64,000 bases of DNA from an uncultured Bacillota bacterium (GTDB lineage: Bacteria > Bacillota > Clostridia > Lachnospirales > Lachnospiraceae), in NCBI GenBank assembly GCA_905200905.1, contig CAJKMA010000005.1, positions 13,281 to 77,280 on the forward strand. Reading direction: 5' to 3'. The stretch's first letter is position 1; the number at the start of each line of letters is the position of its first letter. The notes beneath the pieces were generated by a model that saw nothing but the letters and a program-made list of their open reading frames with translations, made no database searches and had not been told where the DNA came from. The translations under genes and the position numbers were made by a program. Positions 40,340-48,589 of the stretch are shown piece by piece.

Positions 40340-42067
40340 TTAATCCTCATATCCAGCGCCTTCCATAGCGGAAAGTGCATGTTCTGTATAACGCTTAAAC
40401 AACCCTTTTCTCTTGGGACGGGGTACAATGCCCGCCTTTGTTCTTTCCAAAAGAATGTCTGCAATTTCTTCTTTTGACTTCTCTTCTCCGTGAATGCCTA
40501 CAATATCCAGCCTTCTGTTCTTCACACTGTATTCCAGAATGTCGCCATCTTCCACAAAGGCAAGGGGGCCTCCTGCTGCTGCCTCTGGTGACACATGACC
40601 AATAGCTGCCCCTCTGGTAGCTCCTGAAAACCGTCCATCTGTAATCAGAGATACCGAACCATTTAACCGTTCATCACATACAATGGCTTCTGTAGTCATA
40701 AGCATTTCCGGCATACCACTTCCCCTTGGGCCTTCATAGCGAATAATCAGCATGTCCCCTGGATTTACAACTCCATCCACCACTGCCTGATAAGCAGCTT
40801 CTTCACTGTTAAAGACTCTTGCCGGACCTTTTCGTTCCCGCATTTCCTGAGTACAGGCAGAATATTTAATCACTGCTCCCTCTGGCGCCAGATTACCTCT
40901 TAAAATAGCTACAGAACCTTTTTCTTCTGCCTTTTCCACAGGGAAAATCACCTGTTCCCGCTCCAGACCATAATTGTGTAAATATCCTAAATTTCGCTCA
41001 AAGAAATTTTCCCGTTCCAAATCTTCCAGATTCTCACCCAAAGTCTTTCCAGTAACGGTCATTACATCCAAATGGAGCATATCCTTTAATTCTTTCTGCA
41101 CCATAGGAATTCCGCCTGCAAACCAAAAGGCTTCTGTCAAATGAGCGCCGCTTGGGGTAATATTTCCAAGATGTGGTACCTTATGATTCAACTCATCAAA
41201 CAATTCCGGTTCTAACACCATGCCCAACTCTCTGGCAATGGAAGGAAGATGCAGCGTAGCATTAGTAGAGCCTCCAATAGCACTATGAATCATCACTGCA
41301 TTTTCAAAAGCTTTTCTTGTAAGAATATCACTGACTTTGATTCCCTTTTCTACTAAATCCAGGATTTTTCTTCCTGCCTTTCTGGCGTAGGCAAAAATGT
41401 CTCGCATAGTAGCTGGCATCAGTGCTGCCCCTGGAAGGGTCAGTCCAAGAGCTTCTGCCATACACTGCATCGTACTGGCTGTTCCTAGAAACGTACAGGC
41501 TCCGCAGGAAGGACATCCGGTCATCTTATAATCTAAAATCTCCCTGTCAGTGATAGCATCCTTTCTCTTCTGTCTAAGAGAAATATCACCTGCTACCAAG
41601 GAGGTGGTCATATTAGGGCCAGGACGCATACTGCCTCCCGGCACAAAAATCGTAGGAATATCCAATCGTGCTGCTGCCTTTAACTGAGCTGGTATGGATT
41701 TGTCACAGGATGCAGATAAAATCATTCCATCCCAAGGATATACACAGCCATGAACCTCAATCATATCACAAATAGCTTCTCTGGAGGCTAAGATATAGTT
41801 CATCCCATCATGTCCCTGAGCACAGCCGTCACAAATGTCTGTGGTGTGATACTGAGCAGGAAAACCACCTTTTTCAAACACTCCATATTTTGCCTGCTCC
41901 ATAAGCCCTGCCAGATGGGTACTACCTGGATGGCTATCACCAAATACATCTTCTAACAAAATCTGTGGCTTTAAAATATCCTCTTCATCCCACCCAGAGC
42001 CCATCTGTAAAGCATCAAACTGTGCCCATAAAAGCCTTTGTGGGGCGCTTTTTTGTTTTATTGCCAT
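40340..42067 (-). CDS. IlvD/Edd-family sugar-acid dehydratase (first of two)
   Basis: A 575-residue Fe-S dehydratase. Cluster cysteines are visible in TTDICDG, SASCDKSIPA (near residue 120) and GCPSCGACTFLGTA (near residue 189). The GGSTNATLHLP and GRFSGATRGAAIGHVSPEA motifs hold the Mg2+ and substrate site. Together with the following aldolase it suggests an aldonate pathway (xylonate, arabonate, galactonate or gluconate type), not valine synthesis, although a housekeeping dihydroxyacid dehydratase cannot be wholly excluded from sequence. The frame opens at 42232, but AGGAGG precedes the ATG at 42067. It is 44% or so similar by eye to the second dehydratase 3 kb upstream; the figure is an impression only. 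Confidence 0.85.
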   Translation of the reverse strand: MAIKQKSAPQRLLWAQFDALQMGSGWDEEDILKPQILLEDVFGDSHPGSTHLAGLMEQAKYGVFEKGGFPAQYHTTDICDGCAQGHDGMNYILASREAICDMIEVHGCVYPWDGMILSASCDKSIPAQLKAAARLDIPTIFVPGGSMRPGPNMTTSLVAGDISLRQKRKDAITDREILDYKMTGCPSCGACTFLGTASTMQCMAEALGLTLPGAALMPATMRDIFAYARKAGRKILDLVEKGIKVSDILTRKAFENAVMIHSAIGGSTNATLHLPSIARELGMVLEPELFDELNHKVPHLGNITPSGAHLTEAFWFAGGIPMVQKELKDMLHLDVMTVTGKTLGENLEDLERENFFERNLGYLHNYGLEREQVIFPVEKAEEKGSVAILRGNLAPEGAVIKYSACTQEMRERKGPARVFNSEEAAYQAVVDGVVNPGDMLIIRYEGPRGSGMPEMLMTTEAIVCDERLNGSVSLITDGRFSGATRGAAIGHVSPEAAAGGPLAFVEDGDILEYSVKNRRLDIVGIHGEEKSKEEIADILLERTKAGIVPRPKRKGLFKRYTEHALSAMEGAGYED

Positions 42068-42081
42068 AATTAATTCCTCCT

Positions 42082-42438
42082 CTACTGGTTTTCTACATAC
42101 TGTAATTCTACATTCTTTACCCAGGAACCATCCTCTGCCTTTAAATATGGCAAAACCGCCTTTATAGCTTCTGCTCTGATTAGTCCGTAAATATGAGGGT
42201 ATGTTCTTCCACATCCCTCTAAATCTTCCCATTTTACCGTCACATCCAGTTCTTCCGTCTCAATAACTAAAAGCACCAAATTTTCCTGTTCATTGTCAAA
42301 ATGAGGAGATACCCTCCAGAAATACTTTAAATCTGAACAATGAATAAATGGATTCTGTTCTAATAAAGGTTTTCCTATGTATGGTTCATTCTTCATAGAT
42401 TCCCACAAATTCTGTTTCATACAATGTAAAATAAGCAT
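42082..42438 (-). CDS. DUF952 family protein
   Basis: A 118-residue protein with NPFIHCSDLKYFWRVSPHF and RTYPHIYGLI motifs, the histidine-containing pattern of DUF952 (small proteins with an ADP-ribosyltransferase-like fold of unknown function). It is the first gene of an operon with the dehydratase and aldolase, 14 bp before the dehydratase. GGGAG precedes the ATG. A role in the sugar-acid pathway is only suggested by position. Confidence 0.7.
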   Translation of the reverse strand: MLILHCMKQNLWESMKNEPYIGKPLLEQNPFIHCSDLKYFWRVSPHFDNEQENLVLLVIETEELDVTVKWEDLEGCGRTYPHIYGLIRAEAIKAVLPYLKAEDGSWVKNVELQYVENQ

Positions 42439-42467
42439 TTTTTCTCCCTTCGCATGTTACTGCCAAA

Positions 42468-42495
42468 ATTATAGCACAAAAACCTCAGCCAACAA
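42468..42495 (-). promoter_or_regulatory. Promoter of the DUF952-dehydratase-aldolase operon
   Basis: TTGTTG (42490-42495), 16-bp spacer, perfect TATAAT (42468-42473). The -35 box lies inside the terminator hairpin of the upstream operon. Confidence 0.6.
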
Positions 42496-42518
42496 AGTTT
42501 TTTTACTTTGGGCTGAGG
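42476..42518 (-). terminator. Terminator after the SDR gene
   Basis: Stem CCTCAGCC..CAAAG (42483-42497) with CTTTG..GGCTGAGG (42506-42518), followed on the minus strand by TTTTTGTG. It overlaps the next promoter. Confidence 0.75.
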
Positions 42519-42536
42519 TCTTTTTCATTTTTTGTT

Positions 42537-43298
42537 TTATTTCACCAGATAACCGCCATCTACAGGAATCACTGCTCCGCTGACATAATCACTGGCATGG
42601 GATGCCAGAAAAATTGCTGCCCCTTTCATATCTTCCCCTGTCCCCCAGCGTCCTGCTGGAATTCTTTCGGAAATCGTCGCAAATCTTGGATTTGCAGGGT
42701 CTAACAGCGCTTTGTTCATTTCTGTAGCCATATAGCCTGGCGCAATGGCATTGACATTCACACCTCTTGCCAGCCAATCATTGGTAAGTTCCTTAGTAAG
42801 CTGTGCCACACCGCCTTTGGCAGCTGCATAAGCTGGAATTGTCTGTCCGCCGAAAAAAGAATTCATGGAAGCAATGGTAATAATCTTTCCATAGCCCTTT
42901 TTCAACATGATTTTTCCGGCCTCCTGGCAGAGAAGAAAAACAGAAGTCAGATTCACATTGAGAACCTCATCCCACTCTTCTACTGGAAATTCTTCTGCAC
43001 TATGGCGTCTCTGGATTCCATGAGCTGTCAGAAGAATATCCAAATCTCCTCCCAGCTTGTTTACACATTCCTGAAACACCCTGTATACTTCTTCCCTTTT
43101 CCCCAGATTTCCCTTTACACCATGACATTTATAACCTTTTTTGCAAAATTCCTCTGCCACTTCGTACACTTTATCTGATGTTCCTACAATAGCAACTTCA
43201 CAGCCAGCCTCCAGATACCCTTCTGCAATGCCATATCCAAGCCCTCTGGTTCCTCCGGTGACAATCGCTTTTTTTCCTGTAATATCAAATAAATTCAT
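42537..43298 (-). CDS. SDR oxidoreductase, KduD/gluconate 5-dehydrogenase-like
   Basis: A 253-residue short-chain dehydrogenase. The NAD(P) motif is TGGTRGLGYGIA (about residues 14-25), the catalytic Tyr and Lys are in YAAAKGG (near residues 155-161), and GYMATEMNKAL and RIPAGRWG match KduD and Ga5DH enzymes, which act on keto-gluconates or deoxy-keto-gluconates. It follows the second dehydratase by 12 bp, so the two likely act in sequence on a sugar acid. Confidence 0.88.
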   Translation of the reverse strand: MNLFDITGKKAIVTGGTRGLGYGIAEGYLEAGCEVAIVGTSDKVYEVAEEFCKKGYKCHGVKGNLGKREEVYRVFQECVNKLGGDLDILLTAHGIQRRHSAEEFPVEEWDEVLNVNLTSVFLLCQEAGKIMLKKGYGKIITIASMNSFFGGQTIPAYAAAKGGVAQLTKELTNDWLARGVNVNAIAPGYMATEMNKALLDPANPRFATISERIPAGRWGTGEDMKGAAIFLASHASDYVSGAVIPVDGGYLVK

Positions 43299-43310
43299 AG
43301 ATAACCGCCT

Positions 43311-45032
43311 TTATTCCATATATCCACCCTTCATAGGAGATACTGCTTTCTCAGAAAAGATTTTCATAACACCTTTGGTGTATTTTGGTTCTTTTGGTGT
43401 CCAATTTTTCTTACGTTCTTTCAAGACTTCAGCAATTTCTTCCTGGGTCTTCTTCTCTCCTGCAATACCTACAATACGAAGTACACGATTTGGAATATTG
43501 ATTTCAATCAAATCACCCTCTTCCACCAGAGCAATAGGACCACCCTCTGCTGCTTCTGGAGAAATATGACCGATAGCAGGACCTTTGGAAGCTCCTGAAA
43601 ATCTTCCATCTGTTAAAAGTGCAATAGAAGCGCCCAGTTCTGCATCTGAAGCAATGGCTTCTGTGGTATAGAACATTTCCGGCATACCACTTCCCTTTGG
43701 TCCTTCATAGCGGATAATAACTGCATCTCCTGGTTTGATTTCATGTGTAAGAACTGCATGAATAGCATCTTCCTCACAATCAAAAGGACGAGCCTTTAAG
43801 GTAGCTTCAAACATTTCTTTTGGAACAACGGTATGTTTCACTACCGCGCCATCCGGACAAAGATTTCCTCTTAAAATTGCAATACTTCCGTCTGTTCCAA
43901 ATGGTTTGTCAAACGGACGGATAACATCTTCTCTCTTTAAGCCCACCTTTGCCAAATATGCATCACATTTGTCATAAAATCCATTTTTCTTTAAGTCCTC
44001 CAGGTTCTCTCCCAGAGTCTTGCCAGTTACGGTCATAACATCCAAGTGAAGCATATCTTTAATTTCTTCCATAATGGTCGGTACACCGCCCGCATAATAG
44101 AAGAACTGTGCAGGCCACTGTCCTGCCGGACGAATGTTTAACAAATAATGGGCTCCTCTGTGAAGTCTATCAAAAGTATCTCCATCTATTTCAATACCAA
44201 ATTCTCTTGCAATTGCTGGTAAATGAAGAAGGGAGTTGGTAGAGCCTGAAATTGCAGCATGAACCATAATGGCATTTTCAAAAGATTTCATGGTGACAAT
44301 TTTATCTGGTGTCAAATCATGCTCTGCAAGCCATACAGCCTGTTTTCCGGCTTCTCTTGCCACAGTACGAAGATCCGGACTGGTTGCTGGCATCAGAGCG
44401 CTTCCTGGGAGCATCAGACCAAGAGCTTCTGCCATAATCTGCATAGTGGAAGCAGTTCCCATAAAGGAGCAGGCACCACAGGAAGGACACGCATTCTGTT
44501 TATAATAAGTTAATTTCTCTTCTGTAATCTCTCCACGCTCACACATAGCGCTGTACATTCCAATTTGCTCCAAAGTCAGAAGATCCGGACCTGCATCCAT
44601 AACACCTCCAGTAATCACAATAGAAGGAATATTAACACGTCCGATTCCCATTAAATGCGCTGGCATACCCTTATCACAGCTGGCTACAAATACACCTCCG
44701 TCAAAAGGTGTTGCGTTGGCATGAATTTCAATCATATTAGCAATCATATCCCTGGATGGCAGAGAATAATTAATGCCATCATGCCCCTGTGCTTCCCCAT
44801 CACAGATATCTGTAGTAAAATATCTAGCTCCGTGTCCTCCTGCTTCTGCTACACCAGCTCTCGCCTCTTCTACCAGTTCCAATAAATGACCGCTACCTGG
44901 ATGGCTGTCCCCGAAAGTACTTTCAATCATAATCTGCGGTTTTGACAAATCTTCTACCTTCCATCCTGTTCCCAGACGTAAAGGATCTAATTCCGGTGCA
45001 ATTTTTCTTAATTCCTGACTTCTCAACTTCAT
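43311..45032 (-). CDS. IlvD/Edd-family sugar-acid dehydratase (second)
   Basis: A 573-residue paralogue of the dehydratase at 40340. Cluster cysteines are in TTDICDGEAQGHDG, VASCDKGMPAHL and NACPSCGACSFMGTA; ISGSTNSLLHLP and GRFSGASKGPAIGHISPEA complete the active site. The frame opens at 45095, but AAGGAG seven bases before the ATG at 45032 decides the start. It leads an operon with the KduD-like SDR, from a strong promoter that carries a 12-bp operator also found before gntP. D-mannonate-independent aldonate dehydration (for example gluconate or galactonate) is likely; the true substrate is open. Confidence 0.85.
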   Translation of the reverse strand: MKLRSQELRKIAPELDPLRLGTGWKVEDLSKPQIMIESTFGDSHPGSGHLLELVEEARAGVAEAGGHGARYFTTDICDGEAQGHDGINYSLPSRDMIANMIEIHANATPFDGGVFVASCDKGMPAHLMGIGRVNIPSIVITGGVMDAGPDLLTLEQIGMYSAMCERGEITEEKLTYYKQNACPSCGACSFMGTASTMQIMAEALGLMLPGSALMPATSPDLRTVAREAGKQAVWLAEHDLTPDKIVTMKSFENAIMVHAAISGSTNSLLHLPAIAREFGIEIDGDTFDRLHRGAHYLLNIRPAGQWPAQFFYYAGGVPTIMEEIKDMLHLDVMTVTGKTLGENLEDLKKNGFYDKCDAYLAKVGLKREDVIRPFDKPFGTDGSIAILRGNLCPDGAVVKHTVVPKEMFEATLKARPFDCEEDAIHAVLTHEIKPGDAVIIRYEGPKGSGMPEMFYTTEAIASDAELGASIALLTDGRFSGASKGPAIGHISPEAAEGGPIALVEEGDLIEINIPNRVLRIVGIAGEKKTQEEIAEVLKERKKNWTPKEPKYTKGVMKIFSEKAVSPMKGGYME

Positions 45033-45101
45033 GTACATTCTCCTTTTCTTACTTATTTTTTCATAAAATTCTTCTTTTTCCTTTTGGAATTTCATGAGTC
45101 A

Positions 45102-45113
45102 TCATACGTCATA
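45102..45113. promoter_or_regulatory. Candidate GntR/FCD operator at the dehydratase promoter
   Basis: TCATACGTCATA, identical to a 12-mer in the gntP promoter (47506-47517) and similar to the palindrome at 47465-47476. It lies just downstream of the predicted transcription start. Confidence 0.65.
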
Positions 45114-45124
45114 TCTGTGATTTT

Positions 45125-45153
45125 ATAGTATCACGTCCAAGCCCTTGCGTCAA
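45125..45153 (-). promoter_or_regulatory. Promoter of the dehydratase-SDR operon
   Basis: TTGACG (45148-45153), 17-bp spacer, TACTAT (45125-45130) on the minus strand. An inverted repeat AAGCCCTTGCG ... CGCAAGGCTT (45138-45189) embraces the -35 box and the end of the gntR gene. Confidence 0.75.
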
Positions 45154-45187
45154 CTATTTCTTAAAAGAAAAAGGACTGTCGCAAGGC

Positions 45188-45889
45188 TTAATGCGGCAAT
45201 CCCAAATCCTGTATCAAATCTCTATTTATCGTTAAATGTTCCAGCATAGCTTCTTTTGCTTTTTGGCTATTTCCCTCTTTAATGGCATCGACAATTCTTT
45301 GATGAGTCCGGACAGTCTCCATAGCCAAGGCACGGTCCGTAACCTGAATAAATACGGCAATCCCCTGCTGAATTACAGGAACCAGATTCGATACCACATT
45401 ATTTTTGCTCAATTTGGCAATTTGTTCATGAAACTCTATGTCTTTTTCCATGTGCTGCTCCTGATTTTGACAGAGTACTGCAACCTCATCCGCGATTTTT
45501 TGGAGTTCTTCTACTTCCTCTTTTTTGGCTCTCTGAGCAGCTAGAAATGCGATTTCCGGCTCAATCATTAGGCGCACTTCACATAAATCCAATGCCAGCT
45601 TCTTCTTATCACAGATAAATGCAAAACCCAAAGGATCATCCACTACACCTGGTCGACTACATACAAAAGTGCCACATCCCCTGCGTATTTCCACCACATT
45701 TTTAGAAACTAAAATTTTAATAGCTTCTCTTATGGTGCCTCTGCCTACGGCCAGTTTTTCTGCCAATTCAAATTCATTTGGCAATTTTTCTCCTGCCCTT
45801 AGCTGCCTTTGAGTAATTAAATTTGTAATTTGCTCTGAAACCTGTTCTGGCAGAAGCTTTTCCGTTTTTTTAATCGATCTTAACATCAT
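45188..45889 (-). CDS. GntR-family regulator, FadR/FCD type
   Basis: A 233-residue regulator: an N-terminal winged helix (LPEQVSEQITNLITQRQ, LPNEFELAEKLAVGRGTIREAIK) and an all-helical FCD domain (from about residue 90) with the metal-binding Asp/His pattern DIEFHEQIAKLS ... THQRIVDAI. FCD proteins sense sugar acids or organic acids. It lies between gntP and the dehydratase operon and is the best candidate to bind the TCATACGT sites there. Starts at 45901 and 45889 are both possible; GAGG six bases before 45889 favours the latter. Confidence 0.9.
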   Translation of the reverse strand: MMLRSIKKTEKLLPEQVSEQITNLITQRQLRAGEKLPNEFELAEKLAVGRGTIREAIKILVSKNVVEIRRGCGTFVCSRPGVVDDPLGFAFICDKKKLALDLCEVRLMIEPEIAFLAAQRAKKEEVEELQKIADEVAVLCQNQEQHMEKDIEFHEQIAKLSKNNVVSNLVPVIQQGIAVFIQVTDRALAMETVRTHQRIVDAIKEGNSQKAKEAMLEHLTINRDLIQDLGLPH

Positions 45890-45930
45890 TTGAAACCTCA
45901 TCGTTCTTTCCGTTTTAAAGCCCTTTTAGC

Positions 45931-45959
45931 ATTATATCAGCAGCTAGGAAAAAAGTCCA
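45931..45959 (-). promoter_or_regulatory. Promoter of the first GntR/FCD gene
   Basis: TGGACT (45954-45959), 17-bp spacer, perfect TATAAT (45931-45936). Confidence 0.6.
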
Positions 45960-45969
45960 GTATAGAGGC

Positions 45970-46004
45970 AAAGGAACTGCCGCATAAAATGCAACAGTTC
46001 CTTT
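45970..46004 (-). terminator. Hairpin after gntP
   Basis: A perfect 10-bp stem AAAGGAACTG/CAGTTCCTTT (45970-45979, 45995-46004). The T run in the gene direction is short (TTTGCC), so termination may be partial. Confidence 0.55.
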
Positions 46005-46027
46005 TATTTTCAAACTACTCTATTTAC

Positions 46028-47416
46028 TTACATCATAAGTCCTGGAAGGAATCCCTGGAACAGTGATAAAATTGATACAAAAATCAGGATTGCAACACCT
46101 GCTACAAATCCACCTAATGTCCATCCACGGATGGTATCTGTAACAGAAATCTTAAAGAATCTGCTGATTGCCCAGAATCCCGAGTCGTTTGGCAGAGATA
46201 ATCCAATACCGCCGGCACAAATAGCAATCGCACACAGAATTGGTGATACGCCACTTGTTGCAATGGTGCTGGACATAATTGCTGCTGTAGTCATAAGTGC
46301 TACTGTTGTAGAACCCTGTGCACAACGGATAATCTGTGCGATCAGGAAACAAAGTACCAGAATTGGAATGCTGAACTTGGATAAAGAACCAGCTACATAA
46401 TCTGCAATACCAGTTGCCTGAAGAATTTTACCAAAAGCACCGCCTGCACCTGTAATCAAAAGAATTAAACCAACCTGGTCAGCAGCTTCTGTCATAATAT
46501 CTGTAATAGATTTCTGCAGATATTTTCTGGAAATCAGCGCTGCATAGATAACGCCTGCCATCATAGCAAAGTTTTTGTCCCCAATGAATTTCACAATTGG
46601 AGTAACAGCTGACTCTTCTCCTAAAGCCAGAGGCACAAAACTTCCTAAAAGAATCAGGATAATCGGAACTAAAAGGATAGATAATGCTTTTCCTGCTCCC
46701 ATTTTCTTACGGTTATCTACTTTATCAAGTGCTGCTTCATCTGCTTCTAAATCTTCAAAAGTATAGAAATGGTTGTTCTTGTGATCCTGCTTATTTAAGA
46801 AAGCACCATAAATAATACCTCCAAAAATCATACCAACAAATGCAGAAATCAATGCATAGAAAAAGAAAATACCAATTTCAATACCAAGTTCACCTGCTAC
46901 TGCCAGTGGCGGTGCAGTAGGAAGTACCAACGCAAAGGTACAAGTTGTAGCTACAGAAATTGCACAAGCAAAGTTTACCATAGAAATTCCTGTTTTTTTG
47001 GATAATACACGAAGCATTGGGGCGAACATAATGTAAACAACATCACCGAATACCGGAATACCTGTGATAAATCCAGAAAGAGATACTGCGATAGGAGATT
47101 TTTTCTCTCCAAATGCTTTTAAAATTTTGTTTGAAATAGATTCAATACCGCCAGATTCAAACATAAATTTGCCCAGCATAACACCGAGACCGGTTACCAT
47201 ACCGATACTTCCCAGCGTACCGCCAAATCCGTTCGTTACTGTACTTGCCACATCTGGAAGAGGCATATTTACTAATATACCAGTACCAAATGCAGTTACC
47301 AGCAATGCAACAAATGCATTTAACTTAAATTTGATGATCAGAACCAACAAAACTGCAATTGCTAAAATAAAGATACCAATTAACAATGGTCCTGTCACAA
47401 CACCTCCTGAAAACAT
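46028..47416 (-). CDS. GntP-family gluconate/sugar-acid permease
   Basis: A 462-residue membrane protein with about twelve to fourteen helices. GntP-family features include the SGFITGIPVFGDVVYIMFAPM region (split near residues 113-133), GGAFGKILQATGIADY, and the C-terminal GSTTVALMT and LPNDSGFWAISRFF motifs. It imports gluconate-like sugar acids with protons. It has a strong promoter with two operator candidates and stands alone as a transcription unit, next to the dehydratases and the GntR gene. Confidence 0.94.
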   Translation of the reverse strand: MFSGGVVTGPLLIGIFILAIAVLLVLIIKFKLNAFVALLVTAFGTGILVNMPLPDVASTVTNGFGGTLGSIGMVTGLGVMLGKFMFESGGIESISNKILKAFGEKKSPIAVSLSGFITGIPVFGDVVYIMFAPMLRVLSKKTGISMVNFACAISVATTCTFALVLPTAPPLAVAGELGIEIGIFFFYALISAFVGMIFGGIIYGAFLNKQDHKNNHFYTFEDLEADEAALDKVDNRKKMGAGKALSILLVPIILILLGSFVPLALGEESAVTPIVKFIGDKNFAMMAGVIYAALISRKYLQKSITDIMTEAADQVGLILLITGAGGAFGKILQATGIADYVAGSLSKFSIPILVLCFLIAQIIRCAQGSTTVALMTTAAIMSSTIATSGVSPILCAIAICAGGIGLSLPNDSGFWAISRFFKISVTDTIRGWTLGGFVAGVAILIFVSILSLFQGFLPGLMM

Positions 47417-47464
47417 AGTTGTTTCCTCCTCTTTTTCTTTTTTTCTTTTGCCCTAATTGGGTAA

Positions 47465-47476
47465 TCATACGTATGA
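47465..47476. promoter_or_regulatory. Palindromic operator candidate downstream of the gntP start
   Basis: TCATACGTATGA, a perfect 12-bp palindrome about 12 bp beyond the predicted transcription start; related to the 12-mer at 45102 and 47506. Confidence 0.65.
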
Positions 47477-47494
47477 CCTCTTACTCATAGCAAA

Positions 47495-47523
47495 ACTATA
47501 TCAAATCATACGTCATACGTCAA
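47495..47523 (-). promoter_or_regulatory. Promoter of gntP with embedded operator
   Basis: TTGACG (47518-47523), 17-bp spacer, TATAGT (47495-47500). The spacer contains the tandem TCATACGTCATACGTCA (47506-47522), so a bound regulator would block RNA polymerase. Confidence 0.8.
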
Positions 47524-47605
47524 TAGCATTTCTAAAATATGTTAAACTTTTATAAAGTTTTTCTAATTTTTTTATTCATTTTCACCAACTGCAGTTTGCA
47601 TATCA

Positions 47606-48334
47606 TTATAATTGAAAATAATCCGGATACGTTTCAAAAATTTTCTGGAATCCCTTTCGATAGGTTCCTAAATGGGCATCATAAAAATAATCTAATCTAA
47701 AATCAGAAGGAAGCCCTAACATTAAAAGCTGCAAAATCTTCTGATGTTCTTCATAAATCTTTTCCAATTCTGTATGATTCATAATAGCATCCAGATATCG
47801 CACCCTGTCATAATGGGTACTTACTTTTTTCATTGCATACCAGGTCATCTCTTTGCCAAACATGGTATAAATAAGATGATGAAATTTATCGTCCAACTTA
47901 AAAAAAGTATCAATCTGGTTTTTTTCTGTTTCCTCTTTCCACGCTGTCTTCTGCTGTTCTAAATTTTCCCGCAATTTACTAATCTGCTGGGACTGAAGAT
48001 TTCCTGCCAGTTTACGAATAATTTCTGGTTCAATCACTGAACGGAGGAAATATCCTTCTTTTAATATATCAATTTGAATCAAAGATACTTTGGAACCGCT
48101 CTGTGGATAAACTTCAATGAGGGATTCTTCCTTTAACATTAATACTGCCTCGTGAATAGGGGTTCTGCTGGTATGAAACACCTCCGCCAACTCTCCCTCA
48201 TTAATGGTTGTTCCCGGTAAAAGTTGCAGTGTCATAATATTATCTCGCAATACACGATAAGCATATTCCCTGTTATTCTCTGTTTTTTTTCGTTCTGTCA
48301 GCATAAGCTCTGTATCTGATATTTTAATCTTCAT
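47606..48334 (-). CDS. GntR-family regulator, FCD type (second)
   Basis: A 242-residue regulator with an N-terminal winged helix (YRVLRDNIMTLQLLPGTTINEGELAEVFHTSRTPIHEAV in parts, about residues 26-65) and a helical FCD effector domain with FFKLDDKFHHLIY and HYDRVRYLD. It is divergent from the zinc dehydrogenase-LarA-like operon, which it probably controls. GGAG lies seven bases before the ATG. Its leader contains the perfect palindrome GTAATATATTAC, a likely autoregulatory site. Confidence 0.9.
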   Translation of the reverse strand: MKIKISDTELMLTERKKTENNREYAYRVLRDNIMTLQLLPGTTINEGELAEVFHTSRTPIHEAVLMLKEESLIEVYPQSGSKVSLIQIDILKEGYFLRSVIEPEIIRKLAGNLQSQQISKLRENLEQQKTAWKEETEKNQIDTFFKLDDKFHHLIYTMFGKEMTWYAMKKVSTHYDRVRYLDAIMNHTELEKIYEEHQKILQLLMLGLPSDFRLDYFYDAHLGTYRKGFQKIFETYPDYFQL

Positions 48335-48375
48335 ATAGATTCTCCATGTTTTTACCTTCTTGCACTTCTCACAAT

Positions 48376-48387
48376 GTAATATATTAC
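48376..48387. promoter_or_regulatory. Palindrome in the leader of the second GntR gene
   Basis: GTAATATATTAC, a perfect 12-bp palindrome just downstream of the predicted start of transcription. A related TGATATATTAAT lies before the dehydrogenase gene near 48551-48562. Confidence 0.55.
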
Positions 48388-48403
48388 TTTTTTTCTTTCA
48401 AAA

Positions 48404-48432
48404 ATCATAGCACACCTTTTTATCTTAGTCAA
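48404..48432 (-). promoter_or_regulatory. Promoter of the second GntR gene
   Basis: TTGACT (48427-48432), 17-bp spacer, TATGAT (48404-48409) on the minus strand. Confidence 0.7.
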
Positions 48433-48506
48433 TTAATTCTGCTTTTTCCTATGCATTTTGTCACTTTTTTCTAATTTCACCCCTATATTCTTGTAAGTTT
48501 TTTACA

Positions 48507-48535
48507 TTGCATCTTTTATGGTCATCTGCTATATT
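48507..48535 (+). promoter_or_regulatory. Promoter of the dehydrogenase-LarA-like operon
   Basis: TTGCAT (48507-48512), 17-bp spacer, TATATT (48530-48535) on the plus strand. Confidence 0.65.
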
Positions 48536-48589
48536 AAGGGCAAAGATAACTGATATATTAATCAAATCAAAGTAAAGGAGTACTGTATT

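Noticed and set aside
40340..45032. The two IlvD/Edd genes as a recent tandem duplication
   Set aside because: They differ widely in sequence and in flanking operons, so any duplication is old.
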